A DNA stretch of 64,000 bases, from the NCBI GenBank assembly GCA_034359265.1, contig CP136893.1, positions 18,047,001-18,111,000 on the forward strand. Direction: 5' to 3'. Under the pieces are notes generated by a model. It was not told where the DNA came from. It saw only the letters and a list, made by a program, of their open reading frames with translations, and searched no databases. This document shows positions 35,537 through 49,273 of the stretch, piece by piece (the stretch's first letter is position 1; every line of letters starts with the position of its first letter). Origin of the DNA: Canna indica (taxonomy: Eukaryota > Streptophyta > Magnoliopsida > Zingiberales > Cannaceae). The position numbers were made by a program, and so were the translations under genes.

Positions 35537-36703
35537 GAAACTTTTTTATTAGGTATATTCTTTTTAAAATTATATAAATGTAATAACAATAATATTATAA
35601 TCGTACATATTATTCATGTTATGAAATTAATTATATTTTACTTTAATGTATTTATTTAAATCTGAAAAATTATATTTCACTCATAATCTATGTAAATTCA
35701 AAGGATTAATGCAATCCAACTCCTCAAAAATCAATTATTTACTCTACCTAACAAGTTTGTTTGTATAATAACAAGTTTATATACTCCTCGTAAATTTGTG
35801 ATGTATAATAATAAATTTATTTGTTTTATTGAATAGGATCAAGTAGAATATGATAATAAATGAATAATATTATCCAACGTGCATTGAATGTAAAATTAAG
35901 TTTTATATTTTCTAATTTTATCCCAAACCTTTATCTTTTTAACCTAAACATAATGTGCTGATACGTACTTTTATTATAAATCTGATTGAAAGAAGAAAGC
36001 ACCGAGTACAGAGTCCGCGATTTCTACAAAATATTTACTCTCCGCAGTGAAAAAAAATTCTTTATGAATTATCTCTCAGACCGTCCGACCAGGGATTTTG
36101 GACGGAGCAGACGCGAGAAGTGCCTATTCGTCCTACGAAATAAATAAATATTTGTTGTCCATTTATTCTATACAAATATTAAAAATAAATATTTATTTAA
36201 TTATTTACGAGGACGAACACCCACGAATATTAATGAATACTCATGATATTTAAAAATATATATAAATTATAAAATTTTAATAATATTCTAACTCTTTAAA
36301 TATTTTAATAATAACTTCAAATATAACCAGATAAATACATAATATTTTGATTGCAATATCATCATAATAGTATTAAATTAGGTTAATTTTTTTTTTAACA
36401 TATGTACCGAAGATAATATTGTAATTTACTAATTTTCGTGGATAATGAATATCTACGGGTACGGATACTATAATACTTATACCCGCCTCATATGATAAAT
36501 GGATAAAAAAAATTATTCGTAAAATTTCCACGGATACAAAAACTATCTTTATATCCATTATAAATAAATAAATACTCACGTATGACTGTCTAAACCGATA
36601 ATATTATCATCACCAAGTCAGACGAATATTTTTCAGTTTTTAACTTCATAAATTTTTTATTCTGTCAATGCATGTCTCGCTCGCTCGCTCGCTCAGTAGT
36701 ATG
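35537..36703. other. Intergenic DNA upstream of the methyltransferase gene
   Basis: Very AT-rich, no coding signature. 36120-36600 has repeated AATAAATATTTA and GGATAAA-type words and could be an old transposon remnant, but I see no ends. A (CGCT)n run at 36676-36694 sits directly before the TATA box. Confidence 0.5.
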
Positions 36704-36711
36704 TATATAAA
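36704..36711 (+). promoter_or_regulatory. TATA box of the methyltransferase gene
   Basis: TATATAAA is followed by a CT-rich leader (CTCGCTCTCTCTCTTCC). A likely 5' UTR intron runs from GTGAGT at 36908 to CAG at 37624, which explains the 1.2-kb distance to the ATG. Confidence 0.65.
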
Positions 36712-37886
36712 GGGAGAAAAATGTTTAAATGGGAATGGGAACATCTTCCATCTCGCTCTCTCTCTTCCGGATCTGGCTCTCCTCCTTCGCTTCTCGCTCC
36801 TCCTCCGCCAGTAACGCTACCTGGTGTCCTGCTTCCTTTCCCTTTTCCATTCCTTCTTTTCGATTAGTTGGGCTCTAATTCTCCCGCTCGATCTCAGCCG
36901 ATCCCTGGTGAGTGTTTCCGTCGCCCGAATTCTCGTCCGTTTTTCCATTTTATCCAGCCAATGTGGGTCCTTTTACAAAGGATTTTCATACATTCTGAGG
37001 GCTTTTGTCTATTTCCTTGGCTTTTCTCAGATCAGTACTCTTCTTCCCTGTTTTAATTGCTCGCCGATGGTGTTAATTTCTTGGAGCTTTTTAATCTTTG
37101 CCGGTTCTTCCTGGTGTGGAGTGTTTACGTATATAATTTTTCCAATTTGCAAGATTTACAGACACATTTCTACCAAACTGTTACGCTTTATGTTTGTCTA
37201 GTCTGATTCTTGTTATGATTCAACTATCGAGACTCGAGATCTTATGGATTCACCCCTTCTAGGATGCCATTCCTGTTATTGACGACTGGACGTCAATTTA
37301 TTTTGTTGCGTGCTTTTTGTGGATCTCTTGCTATATATGAGAATAATAGAAATGTTCTATGCTGCGATTACTAGGCTGGTTGCTCTTTATTCTGTTCCAC
37401 TTGAAAACTATAGTTCTAGAGCTCATGTTTCTCACTTATGGGTGTTTTCATGCCGAAATGGTTTTTTATCTTCGATTCACATTCTCTTTTTCAATCTCTT
37501 TGTTTGTTCTCTTCGTACCTAGTAATTGTAGCTAGGCAGCATCATTGGATTCACTAATGTCAATGAAAATAAGTTTTTTTTTCCTTGTTTTTGATGGACT
37601 CTTAGAAGTGTCTAATGCTTGCAGGTCATATTTTCTTCGATCTGGAATCTTCAAATTCAAGCATCGAGATATTTTTCTTTCCTCTTCGGCAATTTAGCTT
37701 TTGCTAGGTAGGATCAATATTAGATGCTTGTTGGAGTTGTAGGTTAATGAATTTTGAACACTTCTGCTCATTTCAGAGCTTGTAAAGTTTTGATGTGCTT
37801 GATTCCACTTATTGAAAGGTGTCATTACTGGGTCCTTTGAGAATTCTAAATAGCACAATAGCTGCAAGTGGATCCGTGTTTGCAAA

Positions 37887-40800
37887 ATGATGAGGGGAAG
37901 AGATGGATCCCAAAAGAAACATTTTGTCCCATTGTGTTTTGTGGTTCTCTTTCTAGTTTTTCTGGTTCTATACTACAGATCTTTTTTTAGTCCTCGGGGA
38001 CAGCACACAAACTCTGCTTTCGACTATGGTAGTAAAATTTCAAAATCAATTGGTTGGTCCAGTGAAGATACTGGAGAGGTAGGCAAATTGGAGGAGCCTA
38101 TTGTTACACTGGAGGATGGAGAGGACATTGTCATATCTAAAAGTTTTCCTGTAAGTGTAGTTCAAGTTAACTATCAGCTTTTCCTAATCTTCAAATGTAT
38201 GAAATTTAGTTGATTCGTTCTGCTTTCCTAAAGGTTTGTGATGATCGGCATTCAGAGATCATTCCTTGCCTAGACAGAAACTATATTTACCAGTCAAGAC
38301 TTAAGCTGGATTTGTCATTGATGGAGCATTATGAGAGACATTGTCCACAACCTGAGAGGCGCTTCAACTGCTTGATTCCTCCACCACCAGGATACAAGGT
38401 TAGATAAGGAGTCTATGCTACAATGATGCCATTGAAATTGTATATTCATATTCTTTGTATTTTGACCATTTGATGTTCTCCTAGGCTTGTAACTTTGGTT
38501 TTATCATTAAAATGCTATAGGTTCCAATTAAATGGCCAAGGAGTAGAGATGAAGTTTGGCAAGCGAACATTCCCCACACACACCTTGCACATGAGAAATC
38601 TGACCAGAATTGGATGGTAGTCAAGGGGGACAAAATTGTTTTTCCTGGTGGTGGCACTCATTTTCATTATGGAGCTGATAAATATATAACACATCTTGCA
38701 AATGTATGTTTTACCAAAACATTCAAGTAATATCGTGAAAAGTTATCTCTCTCTTTTTTTGTTGTTGTTGTATGCTAACACAGTTTCGTAATTTTTTTTC
38801 TTTTCCAACTAGTCGCTCTTTATCCTTTTCATTCATTGTCTGTGGACTGTGGTCCTGTTATTTAATAGATAGTTTGATGCTCTCTGTAGCTTGGATTTAA
38901 ATAAATAATAATAGTTTTTTCTTGGAATAACAGATGCTTAACTTCAAGGATAATATTTTAAACAATGAGGGAAGGCTCCGAACAGTTCTGGATGTTGGTT
39001 GTGGAGTTGCTAGCTTTGGAGGGTATCTTTTGTCATCTGATATTATCGCAATGTCTTTAGCGCCTAATGATGTTCATCAAAATCAGATCCAATTTGCTTT
39101 GGAGAGGGGAATTCCTGCTTACCTTGGAGTGCTGGGGACAAAAAGACTCCCTTATCCAAGCAGATCCTTTGATTTTGCACATTGTTCCCGGTGTCGGATT
39201 GATTGGCTTCAGAGAGATGGAATCCTTCTCCTTGAGTTAGACAGAGTGCTCAGGGCAGGAGGATATTTTGCTTACTCGTCTCCTGAAGCATATGCTCAAG
39301 ATGAAGAGGACCTCAGGATATGGAAGCAGATGAGTGCATTAGTTTCACGGATGTGCTGGAAGATTGCTGCCAAAAAGAATCAAACTGTTGTATGGGTGAA
39401 GCCCCTGACTAATGATTGCTATATGAACAGAGAACCAGGAACTCAACCACCTCTATGCAGATCTGATGATGATCATGATGCAGTTTGGGGTGTCCCAATG
39501 GAGGCTTGTATTACCCCATACTCCGAACGTGAGTTCATAGGTCTTCTATGGATTTTTTTTTTCTACCAACATATATTAAGTTTTTTCTTAAGATTTCCTG
39601 TTCTTTTCATAAAAGTCCTTTGCTACAAACTATTCTTTGAAGTCTTCAGTTAGTCCAAGTATTCTATAGGTCAATCTTTGCTGAATAAGCTTAACATTGC
39701 TGATTTAGTCTTGTTGGATTTAGCCGTTAAAGAAAACGAACTCCAATGACAGTTATTAGATTCTAGGTGTGGCATGTTAGTCCTGGACCCCTAGGTCTAA
39801 GATATGTTAGTTGATCAAATGACTTTAACTCTTTTCAGTAGCAAAAGTTCTAGTTCCCACTAATATATACAACATTTTAAAAAAGAAAATTTAACAAAAT
39901 GATGCACCTTATTTTATATCTGTGGATGTGTAAGATATGATGATTTATGCTAAGTTATGTGATGATACATAAAATTTAACAGCATGGTTGGATTTTGTTG
40001 ATTCCATGTGACAAATTGGTGTGGAAGTGTTTAAAATTGTGATCCAAAACAATTTAATTTTTGTTTGATTCCTATTTTCTTATGGAAACTTTCATACAGC
40101 CACCTCTGGGATTCTGAAATTTGCATATTGTGGCATATATCAAGAATATTGTGACATAATTTAGCAAGTATTTCTCACTACCGTACTTTATATTTTATTT
40201 GTACTTTACATCATAATAAAAATCTCAGGAGCCATGAGCCATACATAAAATCACTATATTGCTCAAATTACTATTTAAGAGTTAAGATAAATTTTGATCC
40301 AGCCTTGTATTGAATCTTTCATAATATTGCATAAATGCTCATAGTTATCTTACACTTGTATTTGCATAGTTGACAGCTTAGACCATACCAACTTATAAGG
40401 CCTGATAGAGGTTCTAATATAGTAGCTTGGGCATATGGGAGAGATTATAAAAGGGTTAATCACCAAAGAGCCCCGAGTTGCAATTTTGCAGTCATCTTTA
40501 AAAATACTGAGAAGGGTTGTAACCATTATGTGCATTAAGTTTGACCTTTGCACTGTGCTACTTAAAAGATCATTGAGTTGCTGATGTGGCATGAGTACTC
40601 CAACACAATTTTGCTTGTGTCATCCTCTAGTTATTGCCATGCTAGCAACCAAAATTTTTTTTGAGATGGAAAATCAAAAGAGATCAAACTTGAGTCTTAT
40701 TGAAGGGTAGGAATATTCTTGTTACTTTTTAAAAAGAAATTGCAAGACAACCTTACAAAAATATATAGCATAAAGGGGTCTAATTATAAATTGGTTTTAG

Positions 40801-43800
40801 GTGTGGTTGGATCATATTAGCTTATTATCTTATTATATCCAAGTTGTGTGGTTGATAAGGACTGTAGGGTTGACAAGATTGTAGGATATCAAATCCTTAA
40901 GTATGAAAATTTATGACATCCTTGGTTGTCTCACAAATCACAAGAGGAAGAATGGGGCCTATTGTGAAATAAAATTAAGGAAGCCTAACTTGAGATTCAG
41001 CATTTTGGAAGTACATGGTTGTGGGCCCATTATACCATAGTTATTGGTTAAAAAGGTTATATATTAGGCACTAACAATGTTACATTTAGGAGAATAAAGT
41101 TCTAATTAGTCCGCTTGCTCCTCTCCTGTATATCCTTTTCTTTCCTTTATTTAACAATATTATTTTATTGGCATTTTCCATCACAATATCCCAGTTTGTC
41201 TTCCTCTTTTACACGTTTTTTTTTCTTTTGAGGATATTAAATCACTTGGAACGGGTAGACTTATCAACTCTAGCTGAGTTTGATTTGTTCTAACTATCCA
41301 AATTTGGATGTCATAGACCACACCAGTACAGTTCAGGGCATATTGTATTGAAATTTGTTGATAATCTGAACAATTCCCAAAAGGGTTTACAGCATCATTA
41401 ACTTCATTGAGAACTAACAATGATATCTCAAATTTTCAAAAGGGTAATAGGTACAAAGATATTTTTATTCATAAGCCAAAACTTAAAAGTGCAAGTTCTT
41501 TCAAACTGCTGAAAGTCATGGAACTTTGGATTATCCTTGCATGAGAAAACAAGGAAAGCTCATGTCTTCATTCCTTATCCAAAGTTATTTACTTGCCTCC
41601 AACAAAGATATTAGAATAGTTACACTCTCCCTGTGCATAACTTTTGTGATGATAATTTCCACTATTCTTTAGTGTTAATTGCTAAAAATAACATTTACTT
41701 TCATCAAACTTTCAATTTTAACCAAATTAAAATTTTTATCATATTTAACATATAGTATAGAAGTGGATATAATTTTAGCATGTTGTTAATTTTTTGTTAG
41801 ATTTTCCATCATCTTGATGGTGGGACATGCTGAGTATGATTAAAATATTATAATTCTATTGAAACTTGACCTTTTCAAAGTTGAGATCTATTTTTTAAAT
41901 ATTTTTTAATGCCAATTCAACTTGGATCGAATAACAAAACCAAAGTTGATCTCAAGTTTAAATGGATTGAATTTCAGTACAATATAATATTTTAATCCTA
42001 GTCAGCATGCCACATCATAAAGCAAAGGGAAAATCTAATGACAAATTAACAATTGGATAAAATTGTAATCACCTCTATATTAGAGGCTAAATGTGACAAA
42101 AATTTTAGTTTAGGTTAAAATTTAAACTTTGATGGAAGTATGGGCTATTTTTAGCAATTAATTCAATCCTTTACATCATTTAAATGAAATCTTGGATAAA
42201 TATATGTTATCCAACTAGATTGGACTCTTATACTGGATTTTCATTTGATGTTAAAGAGATCTTTGCTCTTGGATATCTTTCAAATATTAGTATCATAATG
42301 CTTGTTAGTTTTACTGTTTCTGACAAAGAACTTTGGTAGTTATTAGTTCATAGTGATGAGAGCTTTTCCCTTTTGCAGAAAACCAAAGAGATGGTGGAAG
42401 TGGATTGGTCCCTTGGCCATCTCGTCTAACTACCCCTCCTCCACGTCTTTCTGATTTCGGTATATCAAGAGATATGTTTGGAAAGGACATGGTAAATAAC
42501 ATTGTATACCACGAGCGACAAAAAATTCTCAAATTTTAAAACTTTTGATATACTTATAGTTGCATCTACATCACTGAAGTTCAGCATATAAAAGTTCCTT
42601 CCACCAGTAGATTTTGTTTTCTGATAATAGACAAATTACAGGAAATTTGGCGACAGAGGGTTGAAACTTACTGGGGCCTTTTAGGTGAAAAGATCCAGCC
42701 AAATACACTACGAAATGTGATGGATATGAAGGCTAACATGGGATCATTTGCTGCTGCTCTTAAAGATGAGCAAGTTTGGGTTATGAATGTTGTACCAGAA
42801 GATGGACCTAACACGCTTAAGATAATCTATGACAGAGGACTAATAGGCTCTGTGCATGACTGGTATGCTTATATTCCTTATATGAACCATGATCCTTGGG
42901 TTGTAGGTTGGGTGATTATTTAATTGGTTGTGTTGTTTCTGAACCTATCTTTTGCAAACTATATTTTGCTGGTAGAAGTTCTTTGAAAACTATATATGCT
43001 TGTCTATTTCTAATTTTATTCCTTAATTAATTGAATAATGTTTCAACTTTCTGAGTTTGGTATTGAGCAGTAATGCATGAAAATATCGTCCGTACGAGTT
43101 ATATGGTACAAGGTTTGTATTGAACAGTACCAATATGGATGACACAAGCACTCTACTGCCACATGCCTAGCTGTTGGACATTTCTTTTAATGTTTAGAAG
43201 CTGGTGTTTGAGGTGTTCTAGACCTAAAACCTCTATAATTTTTGGTCAATGGTTTAGACTTACGATGTTCATGAACTAGTTATCCCAACATGTCATGACT
43301 AGTGTGATACGATTAATATAGTGTGAGGTTTAGAAGTTAAAACCATGATTTTGTTCAACCAATTCATTTTTTCAGTTGATGACTATACCATTATGGAATT
43401 AGTCTAGAATATAGATTATGGAATGCTCAAAGTCATGGATTTGTATTACTATTTCTTCATTTCCTCATTGTTTTTGTTTCCGAGACGACGCTTGGGTTGC
43501 GTTTGGTAGATTACTTGGTAATGTTATAATGGTAATCCACATTACCACAAGATAGATTGTCACCTTTAATTTACCAGTAATATAATATTACTCCGTTTGG
43601 CATATTAGGTCAAAATAGATGGCAATCTAGTTTTGTAATTTTTGACTTCACACAAAAAATTATCAAAAAACCCTTGTCAAAGTTTGGTGGTGCCTTGCAT
43701 GAAAAAGAATGTATGGAGGCGAAGGGCAATGTTGAAATTTAGGATTACTATTGGGTGGTAATCCACATACCCACTTCCCCTAGGGCCATCTACATTACCA

Positions 43801-44486
43801 CTTTGGTGGTAATATGGATTATCAGAGCAATCTGGATTATCGATAAAGTGCCCGAACCAAACATGGTAATCTGTGGGTCCCGAGAATTTAAAAGCCACAT
43901 TACCTGTGATGCAGATAGATTGTTGCATACCAAGCACCTCCTTGGTACTTTGTGAAACCATTGCGTAGTAAGTTTTCATGGTTCTTTGGGATATCTATAG
44001 CACAATATCCACGATCTATGTAGATGCTCTAACCAAAGGAGACTATTACTGAAAATGTAGGTTGGGAGGGGATTTAGTTATAGTTCTATGACAGAATACT
44101 TTATCTGTTTCTTCTGATGATCTCTTTTACTTTTACTGATCAACATCCAAATTCACGGCAGGTGTGAGGCATATTCCACGTACCCTCGAACTTATGATCT
44201 CCTTCATGCTTGGACTGTCTTCTCTGACATCGAGAAGAAAGGTTGTAGCCCTGAGGATCTGCTCATTGAGATTGACCGAATCCTACGTCCAACTGGTTTC
44301 ATGATTGTCCGGGACAAGAGGCCAGCAATAGAATTCATCAAGAGATATCTAACAGCATTTCACTGGAAATCAGTGGCTGCCACAGAAGCTGAACCCAGTT
44401 CAGATTCAGAGGAAGGGGAGATTGTTCTCGTGATACAAAAACAATTGTGGCTTCTAGATGAAAATGCTAAGGATGAGGCTGCATAA
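37887..44486 (+). CDS. Probable methyltransferase of the PMT3/PMT8 (QUASIMODO-like) family
   Basis: Golgi type II membrane protein of the plant-specific PMT family, thought to methyl-esterify cell-wall polysaccharides such as homogalacturonan using S-adenosylmethionine. Seven coding exons: 37887-38150, 38234-38398, 38521-38703, 38934-39528, 42379-42491, 42642-42862, 44162-44486; 621 residues, all phases consistent. Residues 1-12 are basic, 13-32 form the signal anchor (VPLCFVVLFLVFLVLYY), then a short stem. The catalytic region starts with VCDDRHSEIIPCLDRN, with the SAM motif LDVGCGVASFGGYL at 223-236, then LPYPSRSFDFAHCSRCRIDW, LLLELDRVLRAGGYFAYSSP, LRNVMDMKANMGSFAAAL and the end motif KDEAA. 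The N-terminal wording (IPCLDR..IYQ.RLKLDLSLMEHYERHCP) matches Arabidopsis PMT3/PMT8 better than QUA2. The start was chosen as the first Met that gives the anchor; a second Met follows at once. Intron 4 is 2850 bp without a recognisable element; intron 6 carries a MITE. Looks functional. Confidence 0.95.
43494..43941. mobile_element. Probable MITE in intron 6 of the methyltransferase gene
   Basis: Starts GGGTTGCGTTTGGTAGATTACTTGG and ends near CATACCAAGCACCTCC, partly complementary. Inside are many TGGTAATCCACATTACC-type palindromic words and ACCAAACATGGTAATC, a pattern common in plant MITEs beginning GCGTTTGGT. Exact ends and target duplication are uncertain. Non-coding. Confidence 0.4.
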
Positions 44487-45213
44487 AATGCCTGAAGTTG
44501 TTTGTTATTCTTTATGGAATTAGGTCAATATGAATCAATTTTGTGCATGGATATCATTTTTTAATGTTGAGTATATCTTAATTTCTTTTTCTTTTTATTT
44601 GCTGCTATATAAGTTATTGGCTAAAACAGTTAAAATAATGGCATCTAGCAAATTCTTTAATTTACAAAAAGGTTATTTCTTTCACTTAATTGTTTTGAGA
44701 ATGATCCATCTCATATTGCTGTTTTATCTTTTCACTTTCACTTGATACCAATGAAAAAGGGAAATAATGAAATGCCCCTGTGTTTCCCTTCATTGACATG
44801 GCAAGTGATGGTCCAAGCCCAGCACGGCACGCCAATGGCTCAGCTCTATTCGAGATTTAATTTTTAATATTTTAAATGCTAATTTGATGATCGATTCTAT
44901 ATTATGTAAGTTACATATTTTATACTCTATTTTTAATTATTAAATTTTTTATGATTTTATTTTAATTATTATTGACTAAGTCTTTCAACAGGTTGGCCCA
45001 TCTACAAGTATGACAGGACATTCCCACATCAACCCAGTCACTATCCATTGACAGTACTCGTTAGGTCGGTGGTCAAAGGTCAATTTGCGTGTTTATTAAA
45101 AAAATAAAACATATATAATATACGATAATATGAAATAATATAAACTATTAATTTAATATACTTAAAACCTCACTTAATATGTTTTAAAAAATTATGACTC
45201 GAATTAACATGAT
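44487..45213. other. Methyltransferase 3' UTR and AT-rich intergenic DNA
   Basis: The 3' UTR presumably covers the first 200-300 bp (AATGAAAAAGG and AATAATGAAATG near 44750). The rest is AT-rich with no feature seen. Confidence 0.5.
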
Positions 45214-45222
45214 AAAATTATG

Positions 45223-45723
45223 AGTTAATTAATGAATATATCATAATTTTTATCGAAATTCTCAAATCTATCATGACTTTTTATTTGTTTCAAATATAGG
45301 CTTCAACTCTCGATTCGTTTCAATTATATCACACCGTCAGACTCGGGTTAAGTTTTTCGTTAAACTGCTGACCTGGCATCAATGACGTGTCAACCTAAGT
45401 CCAGTTGACCATTAATTTAATATAAAAAATAGGTAAGCTGACGTGTATTAGTAAGTACAATATTTTGGTTACATATTAAATTTTTGTACTTACTAGTACA
45501 CGTCAGTTTACATATTATATATATATAATTAATGACTAACTGGACTTAGGTTGACATGTCATTGATGCCAGGTCAGCAGTTTAACGAAAAATTTAACTCG
45601 AGTCTGATGGTGTGATACAATTGAAACAAATCGAGAGTTGAAGCATGTATTTGAAACAAATGAAAAGTCATGATTGATTTAGAAATTTCGATAAAAGTCG
45701 TGATATATTCATTAATTAACCCT
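45223..45723. mobile_element. Foldback MITE, Mutator-like, with 9-bp target duplication
   Basis: The two halves are inverted copies of each other almost to the centre (about 45472): AGTTAATTAATGAATATATC at the left answers the reverse complement GGGTTAATTAATGAATATATC at the right, and AAACTGCTGACCTGGCATC answers GATGCCAGGTCAGCAGTTT. Flanks AAAATTATG (45214-45222) and AAAATTATT (45724-45732) form a 9-bp target duplication with one change, typical of Mutator-like elements. It would fold into a hairpin of about 240 bp. No ORF. Confidence 0.85.
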
Positions 45724-46635
45724 AAAATTATTAATATGTGTGAATAATATATGATGGGGAAAAATGATATCTTTATTCCAATTGACTAATCTGACAACAC
45801 ACGTGTGAGCTGGGTCTTGACCCACATTCTCAAATTGGTGGGCTGGCGAAGGGTCGGACCCGGTCCACTCATTTTGGTCGATGAGTTGGCACTTGGGTCG
45901 GCCTAATAACTTCAATAGAGTGCACCAAAAATGCCTTGGGGTGATCATTTTGCCATTTGAAATAGTAATTACCATTTCTAATGACTATAAAAGACGACAA
46001 GCTAGATGACATAAGGGATCATGTCATTTTTAATAAATTTTCACCCTTTCTTCCAACTCGACTAACTTGACCGTTAGAGGGCATCCCAAAGGGCACAACC
46101 TCGAGAGTCTATAGGAATTAGTGACCCATTTCATGTCATTGGTCGAGTGGCACTAAGAACTCTATCTTCATCATTGGAGCATTTACTTGAGTCAACCAAG
46201 AAGATGGATATCCATTGCAACATATTCAAGAAAAGAGTTGTGTTGATGTTGTCGATTCATCTAGTGGAGTATTTAATGTATAAGGCCTGGTCCATGTTGC
46301 TCGGGTAGCAAATGGCAGAAATAATGGCAACAGTAGTCGAAAATGTTGGAACTACCCCACCTCAAGTCGAACCACTTGTCATGCGGCCATCGGTGCAATT
46401 GGTTCCAACTTTCACTCTCACTAAACCTACTACTTAGGTGCTTATGATGAGGTCGGCTATTAGGGTTGTCAAAAGGCGCCATGGCATAAGTCTACCTCAG
46501 AAGAGTCATGTTTGATTGGAGACTTTGCCTTTGAATGAATAAGATATCCACACCCTTATTGCCGATAGGAAAGAAGAGTCGGTTGCTCAATCGATTGACA
46601 CCAGCCCAAAAGGTGTTGCCAACAACTTGGTTTGA
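45724..46635. other. Intergenic DNA, partly decayed Gypsy sequence
   Basis: No intact frame. From about 46000 the text (PPQVEPLV-like, PQKSHV-like peptides on the plus strand) may be the N-terminal part of the gag remnant that follows, but this is weak. Confidence 0.4.
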
Positions 46636-46863
46636 CACTCTAATCTGATTGCGAGCGAGGAGGTTATTCACATATCTTTTAGGCCTCCCAAGATGACTTA
46701 TAATAGCTTGACTGATCCAATTGACATTGAAGCATTTTGCTATATGATGGAGACTTATGACATCTCCTACGCGGTAATGTGCCGAGCCATTTTGTCTACT
46801 CTGATAAGCCAGACTCTAAAGTGGTACTCTAGTCTAGAGGTCGCCGTAGTGGCAAATGAATAA
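46636..46863 (+). pseudogene. Tat-like Gypsy gag fragment
   Basis: A 75-codon open stretch encodes FRPPKMTYNSLTDPIDIEAF, YMMETYDISYAVMCRAILST and LKWYSSLEV, aligning with the gag pattern F.PP....YDGT.DP..HL..F.......G.SD...CR.F..TL.G.A..WY..L. It ends in TAA at 46861. No flanking LTR seen; an isolated remnant. Confidence 0.75.
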
Positions 46864-47026
46864 ATATTATCCATACATAATTCATAAGTATAAAAACATA
46901 ACATGAAGTCTTAAATTAAAAAAAAAATAATTTTTCTTAATAAGCTTCATGTGTTGGTAACATTGCATAATATTTTTTTTTCACTAGTATTGAAAATCTT
47001 TCTTAACAAATCCACTATGAGGTTAG

Positions 47027-48956
47027 TGTTAGTTTTATATGCCCTAGAGTCGATGTATGTTTTGAATAATTCATATAAATGACAGTTTATTATTCTTTTG
47101 AGCATAAGTTGTGTATGTTTATTAGAATAAGTCTATAACATACTTGTTAGAATACTTCATTCTCAATAGTTAAGAATATGAGTGATGGAGTATTCTAGTA
47201 CAAGTTGTTAAAATAGTTCACGATCATAGGAATACTAACTGGACATTATTATTCCAAAAAATCGTCACATCTATTTGTTTCCATGATTAGTATGAGATAC
47301 TAATGAGGATGGAGTAGTGAGTCTCATGCTACATGATATTAGATGTCAAAATAGATATGTGGACATTTAAGATAAGTGGGTCGAACGTGACGCGTAGATA
47401 ATGTTCACATGGTATTTTACCAATGTTACTGAAACGTTATCTAGATCATATTAGTGCATATGATCATTTGACCTGAGATGGCACGATTATCTTGTGCATA
47501 GGTGGCTAGAGTTTGCTACTGCTTATATGCTCGTGTTTTGCATGTGCATCCATCTTTGGGTGGCTCTAGTTAGTTATGTATGGAGATAGGTGATCAGTCA
47601 AGATGGGATTCATTGCCCTAGGTAACAGGGATAAGGTCCTATGGATATGAGGTTGTTCTTGATCAGGAAATCCTTGGCCAAGGTATTGGAGGCTTAAATA
47701 GAAATGAGCTTCTAGTTTAAGTCATACTGATCAAAGAATAGCTACCGAGCGATGTCCATATGATCTAACCATGATCCTTGCTAGATCGGGACCTTGTAAT
47801 GAAAGGATATGAGTGCACAATAAGTATGATCGCTTGGTTCATCGGAATGTTCTAATAGAAGCATTCATCACTACTTGGGTAGTCGTGACATGTTGTGCTA
47901 GACGTTACCCATGACTTATGAGAACCAAGGGTATTTTGGGGATTTTACTCTAGGTATGGAAAGGAGTTTCGGGTGACGTCGAATAGTTGATATCATAATC
48001 TCATTGCCAATTAGTGATGAACCTAGTTTTTTTTTTTTTTTTAAGTGATGAACCTAGTTAGTCACTCACAATAGAGCATGTTCTAGTTGAGAATGAATTA
48101 TTTCTAATTAAGGTAGTTAATTAGGAATCAATTACTTGATTCGGCTTGCGATACAATTGCAAGGATGCTGGCACATCCCAAAGACGAATTGATCGACTAG
48201 GTGGATCCGAATGAGGAACGTTTATATGAGATATAGATGGAGACTTCCTTAGTTGGAGAGCTACCATATATAGAGTGTCTAAATTTGGAAGCTTAAGTCT
48301 AGGGCTTATTGGAAATTGAGAAATATGATTTCTCTTTATGGGTAAGGCTTAATTGATAAAAAGAAATACAAGGAAGGACTACCTTGACATCTTTTCTTGG
48401 TAGCCAACCCTCCCTAGTAGGAAAGACGACAGCCGCCCCTTCAAATTGAGAAGGGAAGAGTCGTCCCTCCCATATGGAGCCGCCCCTTTCCTAAGATCTT
48501 GTTGTCACATCTCTCTTGAAGAAGAGGGCAGCAGCTTTTCTCTTAAGGAGGAGCCCTATTGATACCACCACCTTGCATCTTGTGACCGTGCGCCTAGTGT
48601 CCGAGCATGGGGCAATGTGAGGACGTGTTTGTATCGCGATGAGGTGCTTCTGTGCAAGAAGTGTGCTTGTGTAGACAAGCTAGAGGCCGGACACTTGGAC
48701 AACTACATGATTGTGCATCAAAGAACGTGAGACGGTCCTCTCTACACCATCGGTGCAGCACTACAAGAGGTATAAATCCTGAACCTATCTTGTAGTAGTT
48801 AGTTTTGCGTTGTCTAGATCCAAAACAAAGCGATACCGCGCACATTGGATGGGATTCGATGTGTGTTTGATCCTGTTTGCATATTGTTGTTCAATAAAAT
48901 TGTTTTGTTGTTCATATATTTTAGCTGCGCAATAGATCCCTTTATATTTTCCAACA
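47027..48956 (+). mobile_element. Solo LTR of an Angela/Tork-like Copia element
   Basis: Starts TGTTAGTTTTATATGCCCTAGAG, like Angela LTRs (TGTTGGAAATATGCCCTAGAGGC), and ends TATTTTCCAACA. Flanking 5-mers GTTAG (47022-47026) and TTTAG (48957-48961) are a target duplication with one change. About 1930 bp. No PBS or coding region adjoins it, as expected after LTR-LTR recombination. A short T-run (48028-48042) splits a duplicated AAGTGATGAACCTAGTT-like motif (about 48013 and 48044). Confidence 0.7.
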
Positions 48957-49273
48957 TTTAGTGGGCTGAATTGGTGTTAGTAGTGTGCCCTAGGTCTTTG
49001 GAACAAATTGACATTGTTACTTTCCTTTTGTTTTAAATAGAATATTTGCTTTATCTTGTTATTCATTATGAGCATGTTTGACTTAATAAGAGATTCCTTG
49101 AATGGTTGATTCTGCTTAATGGTCATCAAGTACGAGACTTGATAGTAAAACCCTAAGGCAGTTGAAATCCTATTCTAAATAGTCACTAGTCGGTCATTAT
49201 CTTGGAATGATAATGAATGAAGACTAGTATACAGTCTGACTAAAGATGATCATGTTTTACTAGTCATGGATAT
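48957..49273. other. Unassigned DNA between two Copia LTRs
   Basis: AT-rich with no coding signature. Confidence 0.4.

Noticed and set aside
48594..48845. 83-codon minus-strand frame in the Angela-like LTR
   Set aside because: No domain, inside a solo LTR; chance frame.
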